DNA of 64,000 nucleotides from Bacillus mycoides (GCF_018742245.1 NZ_CP036132.1:1421001-1485000), one strand, 5' to 3'. Shown: positions 1-8,731, counted from the first letter of the stretch. Notes: generated by a model not told the origin, from the sequence alone. A program made the numbers and translations.

Positions 1-176
1 CATATGGTGCTCAAATGTTAACAGCTGCAGGATTTGCTGCGTTATCTCCGATCGAATTGTTACCATATGCATTTTATCCGATCTTAGTTGGAGTATGTGG
101 AATCATTTCTATATTAATTGGTTTCCCGAGGTTTTCTAAAGTGGCGGAAAAGAAAGAGTATCATAAAACAGCATAA
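1..176 (+). CDS. Transporter C-terminus (partial), possibly NhaC-type Na+/H+ antiporter
   Basis: The gene begins before the window. The frame starting at base 3 gives 57 residues ending in TAA at 174-176. The visible part is one or two hydrophobic segments (SPIELLPYAFYPILVG, then a Gly/Ile-rich helix) and a short basic cytoplasmic tail (EKKEYHKTA). The LPYAFY pattern near the C-terminus resembles NhaC/MleN-type antiporters, but this short tail cannot prove the family. It is followed at once by a strong terminator, so it is the last gene of its unit. Confidence 0.55.
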   Translation, partial: YGAQMLTAAGFAALSPIELLPYAFYPILVGVCGIISILIGFPRFSKVAEKKEYHKTA

Positions 177-203
177 TTAAATATGAATTTTATTCGTAGC
201 AAC

Positions 204-241
204 AAAAAGCCGTACAGAGAATATTCTCTGTACGGCTTTTT
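204..241. terminator. Rho-independent terminator
   Basis: A perfect 17-bp inverted repeat (AAAAAGCCGTACAGAGA and its complement) has a 4-nt loop and ends in a T run. It closes the transporter gene and separates it from the lia operon. Confidence 0.9.
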
Positions 242-302
242 ATGTGCGATAAAAGAGTGAGTTATCCTATCTTTCCTTATATTTTTACAAAAGGCTGAAT
301 GG

Positions 303-324
303 AACTCAGTCTTAAGTCTGAGTT
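303..324. promoter_or_regulatory. Near-perfect inverted repeat, candidate LiaR operator
   Basis: The arms AACTCAG and CTGAGTT flank a central CTTAAG. The 22-bp palindrome is broken only by one symmetric T/T pair. It lies about 80 bp upstream of the first gene of a liaI-H-F-S-R type operon whose last gene encodes a LuxR-family regulator, so an autoregulatory LiaR site is the natural reading. The assignment rests on position and symmetry only. A TAAGAT-like -10 lies near 369-374. Confidence 0.5.
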
Positions 325-406
325 AAAAACGGTTCTTAAGCTCGTTATGAAAAAATGAAAAAATAGTTAAGATAAGAGTATCAAATCGAAGGGAGGCAAG
401 CACAAG

Positions 407-763
407 ATGAAACAATTTCTAGCGTTTATCGCGGCCGGTATTTTGGCTTTAATTGCTCTTGGTAGTCTTGCTGGTATTGTAGGATTCGCCATTGGAGCAG
501 GAGTTGTGTACTGGAGCTATAAATCATTTGTGCGAGCTAAATCATTCTTTGGAAAGTTAGCTTGGGGTATTGTTGGTTTAATCGGTTTGTCCATTGCACT
601 TTCTCATTCCCCAGCATTAATCGGTATCGCAGCATTAGTAGTTTTATACTACGGATACCGTGAGTGGAAAAAAGGAAAAAATGTAGTTGTTGATTCTGCT
701 CCAGAAAGTTCTAAACCATATAGCAACTTTGAAGATGAGTGGAACAAGTTAATGAAAAACTAA
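407..763 (+). CDS. LiaI-like small membrane protein (lmo0954-like family)
   Basis: 118 residues. Two long hydrophobic blocks (about residues 4-38 and 51-85), each long enough for two helices, are followed by a hydrophilic tail ending FEDEWNKLMKN. A good RBS (GGGAGG) precedes the ATG. It is first in an operon with a PspA/LiaH homologue and LiaFSR. In B. subtilis the first gene, liaI, encodes a small membrane protein that helps recruit LiaH to the membrane. Sequence identity to LiaI is not obvious; the call is by position, size and topology. Genes of this type are sometimes mislabelled as flagellar proteins, and nothing here supports that. Confidence 0.7.
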   Translation: MKQFLAFIAAGILALIALGSLAGIVGFAIGAGVVYWSYKSFVRAKSFFGKLAWGIVGLIGLSIALSHSPALIGIAALVVLYYGYREWKKGKNVVVDSAPESSKPYSNFEDEWNKLMKN

Positions 764-807
764 TATAAAATAGATCAAATTATAAAGTAGAAGAGAGGAA
801 GATTATA

Positions 808-1470
808 ATGAAACAATCTTTATTCGGACGTGTACGCGATGCAATTTTAGCTGATTTTCATAATGTGTTAGATGAGAAAGAAAGAAAAAATCCAATTGCT
901 ATGTTAAACCAATATTTACGCGATAGTGAGCGTGAAATAACAAAAATTGAGAAGTTAATTCAGCGTCATAAAACATTAAAATCTAACTTCGCTCGTGAGC
1001 TTGAGCAAGCACGTTATTTCGTTAATAAAAGATCAAAGCAAGCTATCATCGCACAAGAAGCAGGCGAATTACAATTGCATGAACGTGCATTAGAAGAAGT
1101 AGCGTATTATGAAGGGCAAGTAACTCGCTTAGAAGAAATGTATGCTGGTGTTGTAGAGCAAATTGATGAGTTAGAGCGTCGTCTTTCAGAAATGAAAAAT
1201 AAATTAAAAGAAATGAACGCAAAGCGTATGGAATTAATGGCACGTGAAAATATGGCGCATGCAAACCGCCGTATGAATACTGCTATGCATAAAATGGATG
1301 AAAATAATCCGTTCTTACGATTCGAAGAAATTGAAGATCACATTCGTGACATAGAGCTTCGTATAAATGAAGAGCATGAGCGTGATACATTTGATATGAA
1401 AATTGCAAAACTAGAGAGTGAAATGAAAGAGAAAAATGAAGTATCGTTAACGAAAGAAGTAACAAAATAA
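808..1470 (+). CDS. liaH: PspA/IM30 family phage-shock protein LiaH
   Basis: 220 residues, the usual size for LiaH/PspA. The whole chain is highly charged, alpha-helical and coiled-coil forming (heptad-like from about residue 25 to 215), with no membrane segment. The N-terminus (SLFGRVRDAILADFHNVLDEKE) matches the amphipathic start of PspA proteins. Members assemble into large oligomers on the inner face of the membrane and protect it during envelope stress such as exposure to lipid II-binding antibiotics. It lies 44 bp behind the liaI-like gene and is probably its co-transcribed partner. Confidence 0.9.
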   Translation: MKQSLFGRVRDAILADFHNVLDEKERKNPIAMLNQYLRDSEREITKIEKLIQRHKTLKSNFARELEQARYFVNKRSKQAIIAQEAGELQLHERALEEVAYYEGQVTRLEEMYAGVVEQIDELERRLSEMKNKLKEMNAKRMELMARENMAHANRRMNTAMHKMDENNPFLRFEEIEDHIRDIELRINEEHERDTFDMKIAKLESEMKEKNEVSLTKEVTK

Positions 1471-1511
1471 TTGTAGTATATAATAAAACAGGCTTATGAT
1501 ATAGTGATAGG

Positions 1512-1542
1512 AGAAAAGGTGTTGGAAAGCAATGCCTTTTCT
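1512..1542 (+). terminator. Internal hairpin between liaH and liaF
   Basis: AGAAAAGG pairs with CCTTTTCT, and the inner GTGTTG pairs with CAATGC through wobbles, giving about 14 bp around a GAAAG loop. The following bases (TCTATG) are not a strong T tract. It is therefore better read as a partial terminator or mRNA processing/stability element that lowers liaFSR expression relative to liaIH. Confidence 0.5.
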
Positions 1543-1577
1543 TCTATGTATATGTGACAAAGAGGGGGGGAGCTGAA

Positions 1578-2318
1578 ATGAAGAAGCACTTTTCAAAAAC
1601 ACAATTAATGGGGATGCTCCTCATCATATTTGGATTCGGTCTTTTTCTTGATATGATACTTGGACATTTTGAACCAGGTGGTCTAATATTTGCATTTATT
1701 ATGATTATGTTTGGAAGACATTATCGAAAGAAGAACCGTCATGTAAGAGGGAACGTATTTTTATTTGTCGGTGGTATTGTATTCTTATTCTTCTTATTTT
1801 CATCAGCAGCATTCGTACTTGTTGTATTTGCTTGTTTAGCTTTAATTGGTTATCAACTTATTCAACAAGGACATCAGCAAAAAGCAATGAAAGTTGAAAT
1901 TAAAGAAAAGGGATATATAGATGAAGAAAAACAAATATATCGTACAGAACCGTATATAAAAAATATGTTTGTAGGTAATGTCCGGATGATGGATCATATT
2001 TATGAACTTGAGGATATTAACGTCCAATATGGTGCTTGTGATGTTGAAATTGATTTAACAACTGCGATGATTCCAGAGGGAGAAACGGTAATTGTTATTC
2101 GGGGAGTCGTTGGTAATATTCGTTTATATGTACCATATGATATTGAATTGTCTTTAAATCATTCTGTTATTGTTGGGCGCGTGCTCTTGCCAGGACACGA
2201 AGAAACTGGATTTAACCGTAATGTTACGTTTAGAACAGAACAGTATAAAGAAGCCCCTCGTCGTATTAAAATTATTTCTTCGCTTGTCGTAGGCGATACG
2301 GAAGTGAGGAAAGTATAA
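1578..2318 (+). CDS. liaF: LiaF-like membrane regulator of the Lia system
   Basis: 246 residues from the ATG at 1578, which has a strong G-rich RBS (AGGGGGGGAG); an in-frame start at 1554 lacks one. The N-terminal half holds four hydrophobic helices (about residues 8-90). The C-terminal half is a soluble beta-rich domain of the cell-wall-active antibiotic response type (DVEIDLTTAMIPEGE, IRGVVGNIRLYVPYD). In B. subtilis LiaF inhibits the kinase LiaS. The stop codon overlaps the liaS ATG by one base, which implies translational coupling. No liaG homologue is present between liaH and liaF. Confidence 0.9.
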   Translation: MKKHFSKTQLMGMLLIIFGFGLFLDMILGHFEPGGLIFAFIMIMFGRHYRKKNRHVRGNVFLFVGGIVFLFFLFSSAAFVLVVFACLALIGYQLIQQGHQQKAMKVEIKEKGYIDEEKQIYRTEPYIKNMFVGNVRMMDHIYELEDINVQYGACDVEIDLTTAMIPEGETVIVIRGVVGNIRLYVPYDIELSLNHSVIVGRVLLPGHEETGFNRNVTFRTEQYKEAPRRIKIISSLVVGDTEVRKV

Positions 2319-3394
2319 TGAAAAAACAAAGGAATATTTCGTGGATGTATATTCGTTATTCTATGTTGTCCTCTGTGAGTATCGCACTTATTTGTACAAT
2401 TGTATATGTATGGAAAAGCGAGCAACAAGTTTATGATTTACTATGGAAAGAATCCATTGCTTCTGTTCCAATTGGCTTGTTTATTGTGAGTACGAGTCTT
2501 CTTATCGGAGGAATTGTAGGATATGCAATCGGTTATTATATAGAGCAGCGTATACAAGGATTAAATACTTTTCTATTTGAAGTAGAGCGAGGGAATTTTC
2601 CAAGTGATGTTTCATTTACTGCGGACGATGAATTTCATGAAGTGGAACGAAAAGTAATTGGTCTTGCTCGTCGCTTAGAGGAGCAAGCTGGGCTATTTCA
2701 AAAAGTAACGAATGAACGAGCCCATTGGAATGAAGAGATGAGACAAGAAGCGATTTCTCAAGAAAGGCATCGATTAGCGAGAGAGCTGCATGATTCTGTA
2801 AGTCAGCAGCTTTTTGCAATGTCGATGATGATGTCAGCCATTAATGAACAAGCAGCTGAAATTCCAGACACGACGAAAAAACAGTTGCAGCTTGTTGAGA
2901 ATATGGTTGTAAATGCACAATCAGAAATGAGAGCATTGCTCCTTCATTTACGCCCAGTGCAGTTAGAAGGTAAGAAACTAACAGAGGGTATAGAAGAATT
3001 ATTAACAGAACTGTCTAGAAAGCAACATATGAAAATTGAATGGTTAATTGAACCGATTCAATTAAAAAAAGGTGTAGAGGATCATTTATTCCGTATTGTA
3101 CAAGAGGCGCTGTCTAATACTTTACGGCATGCGAAGGCAAAGAAAACCGAAGTACGCCTTCGGAAAATTGATCAATATGCGATTTTGAAAATTATTGATG
3201 ACGGTGTTGGGTTTAAAGTTGGGGTTAATAAGGCTGGTTCATACGGTTTAAGATCAATGCAAGAGCGAGTTCATGAAATTGGTGGTACATTAAAAGTTCT
3301 TAGTTTTCCGAATAAAGGTACACAAATAGAAGTGAAAGTACCGATTATGATTGAGAGAGGGGGAGAGAATCATGATAAAAGTATTACTAGTTGA
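2318..3394 (+). CDS. liaS: Sensor histidine kinase LiaS (VraS-type, NarL class)
   Basis: 358 residues. Two membrane helices (about 13-32 and 50-74) enclose a very short extracellular loop, typical of intramembrane-sensing kinases. A HAMP-like region follows, then a HisKA_3 dimerisation domain with phospho-acceptor His158 in [10 protein letters not shown], and a C-terminal ATPase domain with the N-box ([13 protein letters not shown]) and DDGVGF. It phosphorylates LiaR in response to envelope stress. It starts inside the liaF stop and overlaps liaR by 23 bases. Confidence 0.93.
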   Translation: MKKQRNISWMYIRYSMLSSVSIALICTIVYVWKSEQQVYDLLWKESIASVPIGLFIVSTSLLIGGIVGYAIGYYIEQRIQGLNTFLFEVERGNFPSDVSFTADDEFHEVERKVIGLARRLEEQAGLFQKVTNERAHWNEEMRQEAISQERHRLARELHDSVSQQLFAMSMMMSAINEQAAEIPDTTKKQLQLVENMVVNAQSEMRALLLHLRPVQLEGKKLTEGIEELLTELSRKQHMKIEWLIEPIQLKKGVEDHLFRIVQEALSNTLRHAKAKKTEVRLRKIDQYAILKIIDDGVGFKVGVNKAGSYGLRSMQERVHEIGGTLKVLSFPNKGTQIEVKVPIMIERGGENHDKSITS

Positions 3395-4004
3395 TGATCA
3401 TGAAATGGTTCGAATGGGTGTATCAGCATATTTATCAACGCAGCCAGATATTGAAGTAGTTGGAGAAGCTGAAAATGGAAGAAAAGGTTCAGAGTTAGCT
3501 TTGCAATTAAGACCGGATATTATTTTAATGGACCTTGTTATGGATGAGATGGACGGGGTTGAAGCAACACGTGCTATTATTCAAGAATGGCCAGAAGCGA
3601 AAATTGTAGTTGTAACGAGCTTTTTAGATGATGAAAAGTTGTATCCTGTTATTGAGGCGGGAGCGACAAGTTATTTATTAAAAACATCAAGAGCGAGTGA
3701 TATTGCAGACGCTGTACGAGCTACTTATGCTGGGGAAACGGTATTAGAGCCGAAAGTTACTGGCAAAATGATGTCTCGTATGCGTCAGAAGAAAGAACAA
3801 CCTTTGCATGAGGATTTAACAGAAAGAGAGTCTGAAATTTTGTTATTAATTGCAGAGGGGAAAAGTAATCAAGAGATTGCAGATGAGTTGTTTATTGCTC
3901 TTAAAACAGTAAAGACACATGTGAGTAATATATTAAATAAGCTAAATGTAAGTGACCGGACACAGGCGGTTATTTATGCGTTTAGACACCAGTTGACGAA
4001 ATAA
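3372..4004 (+). CDS. liaR: Response regulator LiaR (VraR-type, LuxR/NarL family)
   Basis: 210 residues from the ATG at 3372, behind GGGGGAGAG; an earlier in-frame start at 3351 lies within liaS without a good RBS. The receiver domain shows the acid pair D8/D9, phospho-acceptor D54 ([10 protein letters not shown]) and K104. The C-terminal GerE-type helix-turn-helix spans about 145-205 ([20 protein letters not shown]). It is expected to activate the operon from the palindrome upstream of the first gene. A terminator follows six bases after the stop. Confidence 0.93.
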   Translation: MIKVLLVDDHEMVRMGVSAYLSTQPDIEVVGEAENGRKGSELALQLRPDIILMDLVMDEMDGVEATRAIIQEWPEAKIVVVTSFLDDEKLYPVIEAGATSYLLKTSRASDIADAVRATYAGETVLEPKVTGKMMSRMRQKKEQPLHEDLTERESEILLLIAEGKSNQEIADELFIALKTVKTHVSNILNKLNVSDRTQAVIYAFRHQLTK

Positions 4005-4009
4005 GAAGG

Positions 4010-4041
4010 AAGCTTTGACTATATATGGTCAAAGCTTTTTG
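4010..4041 (+). terminator. Terminator of the lia operon
   Basis: AAGCTTTGAC pairs with GTCAAAGCTT around an 8-nt loop, followed by a T run. Confidence 0.85.
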
Positions 4042-4107
4042 TTGACGGTTATTTATGTAAGCGTTATCATTAAGGTGTTAACAGTACATACAAAGGGGAG
4101 AGAGTGT

Positions 4108-4371
4108 ATGTTAGTTCAAACGATATTTGGAATGGATGAAACGAAAAAATTAGGTAACTATGTGAATGCGTTGCAAGCACTTTGTGAACAATATGATATT
4201 GAAACAGATCGTATTGCAATTATTGAGGCAACAGAAGAATATTATTTATTTCTAGTAAAACAAGAAGATTGCTATGATGTTGTAAAAGTAGAAACGGTGG
4301 ATACGAATATTGATTACTATACGAAAGCTTATAAAGTAAGTAGCTTTAATCATACTTCTTATCAAATGTAA
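4108..4371 (+). CDS. Small hypothetical soluble protein
   Basis: 87 residues from the ATG at 4108, behind AAAGGGGAGAG. A longer frame from 4015 would run through the liaR terminator and is unlikely. The protein is acidic with no membrane segment and two cysteines (CEQYD, EDCYD). Its beta-rich pattern (IAIIEATEEYYLFLVKQ) suggests a small alpha/beta domain. I do not recognise the family. It stands alone between two terminators. Confidence 0.7.
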   Translation: MLVQTIFGMDETKKLGNYVNALQALCEQYDIETDRIAIIEATEEYYLFLVKQEDCYDVVKVETVDTNIDYYTKAYKVSSFNHTSYQM

Positions 4372-4399
4372 AAAAACTCCCGAAATGGGAGTTTTTTTA
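4371..4399. terminator. Bidirectional terminator
   Basis: ACTCCC-GAAAT-GGGAGT is flanked by an A run on the left and a T run on the right. It serves the small + strand gene and brnQ on the - strand. Confidence 0.88.
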
Positions 4400-5752
4400 T
4401 GATACTTTCGATTCAGGTGAATGATCCGTTAATGGTACTGCTTTTGCACCACTTAATTTTGCGATAGCAAAACCGATAATAGCCCCAACTAATGCTGGCA
4501 CTAACCAGCCAATTCCTTCATTATATAATGGAATAAACTCGAAATAAGATGTGATAAATGAAACAGGAATATTCCCTTGTTTTAATCCGTCAAAAACGCT
4601 AACAACTGCTGTTCCGATTAAAGCACATACATAAACAGATCGATAGCCACCGAAATATTTATGAAGTAATGATAATAACACGAGTACAATTGCAACTGGA
4701 TATACAACAAGTAAAATAGGAACAGAGATTGCGATAATTTTTGTTAAACCTAAGTTGGCAACTAATAATCCTAACAAGCAAATGACGCTTGCTAACGTTT
4801 TGTATGAAAAATTTGTCAATAATGTTGAGAAGTATTGACTGCATGCAGATACAAGTCCAACGCATGTTGTTAAGCAAGCGAGTGTAACGATAAGAGATAA
4901 CAGAATTAGACCATATGGACCGAATAATTGTTGTACGATAATGGTAAGTAGCTGTCCTCCATTGTTTGCGTATCCAAGAGAGACACTAGTTGTACCGAGC
5001 CAGCCAAGTGCACCATATACAAGTACGAGGCCAGTAGCGGCAATAAGTCCTGCTTTTGCTGTTGCGATGGCAATTGATTTACGGTCATTCACACCTTTTG
5101 AGCGAATTGCATTTACAACGATAATCCCAAATGCAAGTGCTGAAATGGTATCCATCGTTAAGTATCCTTCCATAAAACCTTTGAAAATTGGAGAAGTTTG
5201 ATACTCTTGCATGGCTGGTCCAGATTGCCCGAGGGGTGTAAATACACTCTTAACGAATAATAAGAAAATAGAGAGTAATAAAATAGGTGTTAATACGCTT
5301 CCGATACGATCGACGAGTTTAGAAGGGTTTAAACTAAGCCAAAATACGATAGCAAAAAAGATGACTGTGTATAAAAATAGCGTTAGGTTGCTAGAGCGAA
5401 TAGTTTCTGGTAAGAAAGAACTAACTCCCATTTCATAAGCGACATTAGCAACACGTGGGATGCCCATAGATGGACCGATTGCAATGTATACAATTACTGT
5501 AAAGAATATTCCGAATAATGGGTGAACATGACTTGCAAGTTGTTGCATTCCATTTCCTGATAGAGAAATGGCGATAACAGTAAGTAGCGGTAAGCCGACT
5601 CCTGTTAGTAAAAAACCAATCATTGCTGGCCAAAAGTTTTCACCAGCATTTTGTCCAAGCATTGGAGGGAAAATTAAATTGCCTGCTCCAAAAAATAAAG
5701 AAAATAGCATAAGACCTGTGAAAAAAACATGTTTTTTTGATACAGTGTTCAT
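4397..5752 (-). CDS. brnQ: Branched-chain amino acid transporter BrnQ (LIVCS family)
   Basis: 451 residues with about 12 membrane helices. The start is fixed at 5752 by an AAGGAGG six bases upstream; an extended frame would begin inside the T-box terminator and is not used. The N-terminus (FFTGLMLFSLFFGAGNLIFPP) is the signature of BrnQ-type Na+/branched-chain amino acid symporters importing Leu, Ile and Val. Transcription is controlled by the T-box leader at about 5786-6070, so expression should rise when the cognate tRNA is uncharged. Confidence 0.95.
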   Translation of the reverse strand: MNTVSKKHVFFTGLMLFSLFFGAGNLIFPPMLGQNAGENFWPAMIGFLLTGVGLPLLTVIAISLSGNGMQQLASHVHPLFGIFFTVIVYIAIGPSMGIPRVANVAYEMGVSSFLPETIRSSNLTLFLYTVIFFAIVFWLSLNPSKLVDRIGSVLTPILLLSIFLLFVKSVFTPLGQSGPAMQEYQTSPIFKGFMEGYLTMDTISALAFGIIVVNAIRSKGVNDRKSIAIATAKAGLIAATGLVLVYGALGWLGTTSVSLGYANNGGQLLTIIVQQLFGPYGLILLSLIVTLACLTTCVGLVSACSQYFSTLLTNFSYKTLASVICLLGLLVANLGLTKIIAISVPILLVVYPVAIVLVLLSLLHKYFGGYRSVYVCALIGTAVVSVFDGLKQGNIPVSFITSYFEFIPLYNEGIGWLVPALVGAIIGFAIAKLSGAKAVPLTDHSPESKVS

Positions 5753-5785
5753 TGTTTTTTTCCTCCTTTTTTGTAAATTCATTGT

Positions 5786-6070
5786 AAGAACACAAAAAAC
5801 TCGTCCCTTAAGAAAGGGACGAGTTATATTTACCCGCGATACCACCCTAATTTATACATGTAGAAATATATCTATATGTATACGGCTTTACAACGTACAA
5901 CATGATACGTGTTCCTTGTAACGGGGGACGACCGGTAAGAACTTACTTCAGCATTCGGTTCTACTTCTCGGAGATGATTTTCGGTTGCGAACTGAGCATT
6001 GGCTTTCAGCAAAATACCAACTCTCTGTGGAACAGCTCTATAACATACTCGTTCTCGTCAATGAATTTTT
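5786..6070 (-). ncRNA. T-box leader (riboswitch) of brnQ
   Basis: Read on the minus strand it has a Stem I with an AGTA motif and a GGTATTTTGCTGAAAGCC distal loop, then the T-box sequence AGGGTGGTATCGCGGGT at about 5832-5853. It ends in a terminator stem ACTCGTCCC/GGGACGAGT plus T run (about 5793-5826) just before the RBS. The specifier loop, bracketed by a stem that pairs GAGCTG with CAGTTC, contains GAAAATCATC, so ATC (Ile) is the likely specifier codon. The T-box itself is certain; the specifier is inferred by eye. Confidence 0.93.
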
Positions 6071-6089
6071 ATTCAAGTATTCTGACAAC

Positions 6090-6118
6090 ATTTTCACATG
6101 TTTTTTTTAGAAAGTCAA
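6090..6118 (-). promoter_or_regulatory. SigA promoter of the brnQ T-box
   Basis: The minus strand carries TTGACT (6113-6118), a 17-bp spacer and GAAAAT (6090-6095) with an extended TGT just upstream. The predicted start is near 6083, directly before Stem I. Confidence 0.7.
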
Positions 6119-6332
6119 CATATTTTTTGGGAAATACACTTTCTTGTAGAAATATAGCTGAGAATATAAGGGTTAATGCTATTTGTAAAAATGCTGTAAA
6201 ACATTATAGAGAATTGTAAAGTTTATGGAGAAAATCGATATTTATAGGAGTAAGGAAGGGATTGTTTGAATTTACAGAGAATAATACAACAATCCACTTG
6301 CTGGAAAGAACAAACCAAAAGAGGTGACTGAA

Positions 6333-6542
6333 ATGCTTGCGATGGGAGTATTATTTGGCATTATTGCTATAATTGGTTTTATGTGGTTATATTATTCGCG
6401 TTCGTTTAAACAAGCAGAAGTTTTACTCTTTCAAAAAGGTAGTTTGTTGACAAATCAGTCTAGATATTTAGTATGTCCGAAGTGTGGAAGTGCACAGGCC
6501 AGGAGTGGAGGATATCAAGAGTGTTGCAAAACTAGATTATGA
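6333..6542 (+). CDS. Small membrane protein with zinc-ribbon-like tail
   Basis: 69 residues from the ATG at 6333, six bases behind GAGGTG; a GTG at 6324 overlaps that RBS. One membrane helix lies near the N-terminus (about residues 3-22). The C-terminus has CPKCGSAQARSG and ECC, enough cysteines for a small zinc ribbon or a reduced remnant of one. The function is unknown. It sits between the brnQ leader and a convergent methyltransferase, with a terminator at its end. Confidence 0.65.
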   Translation: MLAMGVLFGIIAIIGFMWLYYSRSFKQAEVLLFQKGSLLTNQSRYLVCPKCGSAQARSGGYQECCKTRL

Positions 6543-6545
6543 AAG

Positions 6546-6579
6546 AAGGAAGCCTCACATTATTTTGTGAGGCTTCCTT
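6546..6579. terminator. Bidirectional terminator
   Basis: AAGGAAGCCTCACA pairs with TGTGAGGCTTCCTT over 14 bp between two convergent genes. Confidence 0.88.
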
Positions 6580-6581
6580 CC

Positions 6582-7358
6582 TTACAATTTTTTCGCGCTC
6601 CAAATTGTCCAACGATCTCTTTCGATGATAGGAGAGACGTTTTGTAATGCCGTTTGGATATGATGTAGAAGTTGAGAAAGTTCATTATCTGTTAATTCAT
6701 ATAGAATGGATCGTCCGGTTCGAGGAGATAAATCTTGCAGCAATGCTTCTACAGAATCATGTGTTTTTCGTACTTCCCAGTGTGCTTGAATGGGGAACAC
6801 TTGAAGAGAATATTTTTGTAATTCTTGCTGTATAGTAGTGGTTTTTGGTCTTCTTTTTGATTCTATTTCAATGAGTTTTGGAAATACAGAGAAAAAGTAT
6901 CCACGAATGTGTTCAGGACTTCCTGGAATTGTACAATCTTCAATAGTTCGGTCTTGTAAAATAAGTATACCGTCTTTTTTTAATATACGAGAAGCCTCTC
7001 GTATAAATGTAGGAATATCTTGTAAGTGATGAATGACTGCACGCGAAATGACAAGGTCGAATGATTCGTTAGGATATGGAATGTTATGCGCATCACCGTG
7101 AATGAATGAAATGTTTGGGAAGGCATTACAATTTTCTTTTGCAGCTTGTAATATTTCTTTTGAAAAATCAAGCCCAACAACATTTTTGGCTCCCATAAGA
7201 GCAAGTTCTTTCGTATAAATGCCTCCACCACAACCTATATCAATTACTTGTTTGTTTTGTACATCTACAATATTGTTTATTGTTTCCTGCCATGAAATAT
7301 GTGCGTTACGATTTGCATACGTATACTTATTATTTGCATCATGAAAATTAATGGACAT
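6582..7358 (-). CDS. Class I SAM-dependent methyltransferase (UbiE-like fold)
   Basis: 258 residues. SAM motif I is VIDIGCGGGIYT at about 38-49; motif II region GDAHNIPYPNESFDLVISR and the post-I acidic residue (VGLDFS) are present. An internal HHLQDIPTFIREASRILKKDG block is typical of methyltransferase domain 11/25 proteins. The substrate cannot be deduced. It stands alone, reading towards the small membrane protein. Confidence 0.85.
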   Translation of the reverse strand: MSINFHDANNKYTYANRNAHISWQETINNIVDVQNKQVIDIGCGGGIYTKELALMGAKNVVGLDFSKEILQAAKENCNAFPNISFIHGDAHNIPYPNESFDLVISRAVIHHLQDIPTFIREASRILKKDGILILQDRTIEDCTIPGSPEHIRGYFFSVFPKLIEIESKRRPKTTTIQQELQKYSLQVFPIQAHWEVRKTHDSVEALLQDLSPRTGRSILYELTDNELSQLLHHIQTALQNVSPIIERDRWTIWSAKKL

Positions 7359-7466
7359 TGTAAAATCCTCCCTTCAGTGTATAGTATAGCTCATTCTATA
7401 TAATGTAACGTTTTTGTTTTATGTATGAGGATTATAAGAATTTCTTATTGGGAAAGGAGAATCGAT

Positions 7467-8318
7467 TTGAAAGGGAAATATTTAATGTTTTTATGTGTTA
7501 TTTTACTCGCGTCGTGTGGTCAAGCCGAGCAAAAGAAAGAATCAAAACAAGTAGAGGAGACAGTGAATGAAGTGAAAGAACCATTACAAGTAACTGTTAT
7601 GCAAAAAGATAAAGAAGAAAAAATTTTAAAGAAAATGGATGCGGAGTTGGTGGTGGATATTATAAACAAAGCGGAAAAACAAGAAGTAACGGGTAGTTTT
7701 GGTGAACCGGAATATGAAATACAAATTAGTAGAGATGGGAAAAAAGAAACATATTATGCATGGTTAAGAGGAGAAGATCGCCGAGGATGGATTCAATATA
7801 AGAAAGATATGTATATGCTGAACGAAAAAGATACTGAAAAACTTTTGGCTATATTTCCAAAGATTCCAGAACAAAAAGAAGATGAGATGCAGGTAGGGCC
7901 TTTAACGGAAGTAACGAAAAAAGATTTGCAGATTACCGCGTTTCATATTAAAGCAGGGGATCAAAATGTGAATTATAAGGTACGTTATACGATTTCACAA
8001 TCACTATATAATAAGTTAGCAAAGGAACAAGAATATTATTTGCAATTGATTTTCCCGGAAAAGGTTCAAAAATTAATTGGAGCAAAAGAGAGTGAAATGA
8101 TTTCAGCTGAAAAAGTAAAGGAAGGGTATAAACAGTATGAATTGAATGTTACTGTTCCGATAAAAGATGCTTCAGAAGCACAATTAAAATCACTAGAAAC
8201 CTATTATGATAATTACGATTTACAAATGTTAAATAGTAAGAAAGAAAAAGTAGGAGCATTTCAAAATATTATTCAAATTGTTAAAGAGTATGGTGAAAAA
8301 ATGAATTTACAAAGATAA
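7467..8318 (+). CDS. Secreted lipoprotein, function unknown
   Basis: 283 residues from a TTG at 7467, six bases behind AAAGGAG; an upstream ATG at 7425 would bury the signal peptide. The signal peptide ends in a lipobox ILLASC, so the mature protein is anchored through a diacylated cysteine on the outer membrane face. The rest is Lys/Glu-rich with beta-rich segments (GRDGKKETYYAWL-like) and two halves of similar texture. No family recognised. A structured repeat begins directly after its stop codon. Confidence 0.75.
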   Translation: MKGKYLMFLCVILLASCGQAEQKKESKQVEETVNEVKEPLQVTVMQKDKEEKILKKMDAELVVDIINKAEKQEVTGSFGEPEYEIQISRDGKKETYYAWLRGEDRRGWIQYKKDMYMLNEKDTEKLLAIFPKIPEQKEDEMQVGPLTEVTKKDLQITAFHIKAGDQNVNYKVRYTISQSLYNKLAKEQEYYLQLIFPEKVQKLIGAKESEMISAEKVKEGYKQYELNVTVPIKDASEAQLKSLETYYDNYDLQMLNSKKEKVGAFQNIIQIVKEYGEKMNLQR

Positions 8319-8476
8319 AGTGAAACTTTAATCAGTGTGGGGGGGCATCCCCCACTGATTATTAGCCTTCACCAGTCGGGCATTTATGGGTAGCCAAAAT
8401 CCCACCTAACTTCTTTGCTCCAGCCGAATTTTGAGGTGGGATTCTTACTACCCGCAAATAGCGGGCAGTAAGAATC
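8319..8476 (+). repeat. Dispersed structured repeat, copy A (longest)
   Basis: It starts at the base after the lipoprotein stop. The order of modules is TGAAACTTTAATCAGTG, a G-rich/C-rich hairpin, CACTGATTATTAGC, CACCAGTCGGGCATTTATGG, then CCCACCTAACTTCTTTGC and a second hairpin block ending GCGGGCAGTAAGAATC. Related copies are at 18185-18322, 20170-20308 and 61998-62071, with a short one at 35598-35640. All are oriented with the gene upstream of them. Confidence 0.75.
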
Positions 8477-8507
8477 ATAAAGTATATATGGCCTTTCCTA
8501 GGAAATG

Positions 8508-8541
8508 ATAATAGAGGGGAAAGATCCCCTCTATTATTTTG
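8508..8541. terminator. Terminator hairpin
   Basis: AATAGAGGGGA pairs with TCCCCTCTATT around AAGA, with T-rich sequence on the + strand side. It overlaps the 3' end of the minus-strand gene. Confidence 0.7.
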
Positions 8542-8731
8542 TTTTTGCAGATGGCCCATTCATTGATTTTCGTGTAATTAGAAAGGAAATCATAAGAGCA
8601 GAAAGAATAATAAGGGCTATAAATAAGTGATTTGGCAACCAATCTAATAATAATACGTAGCTGACGGTATAAAAAATAAGAGTTGAAGCTAAAAACGATA
8701 GAGCACCTATCATAAGAGATTGTAATTTCAT
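8534..8731 (-). CDS. Small two-helix membrane protein, unknown
   Basis: 65 residues with a good RBS (AAAGGAGG, about 9 bases before the ATG). Two hydrophobic helices (about residues 7-30 and 35-54) are followed by a short basic tail (TRKSMNGPSAKTK). No family recognised. It is divergent from the M50 protease gene and shares a 150-bp intergenic region with it. Confidence 0.7.
   Translation of the reverse strand: MKLQSLMIGALSFLASTLIFYTVSYVLLLDWLPNHLFIALIILSALMISFLITRKSMNGPSAKTK

Noticed and set aside
5568..6219. + strand open frames across the brnQ start and T-box
   Set aside because: They are antisense to brnQ and its leader and have no RBS; the minus-strand T-box explains the region.
8362..8559. 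65-codon minus-strand frame inside repeat copy A
   Set aside because: It lies wholly within the repeat and a terminator, has no RBS, and is not kept in the other copies.
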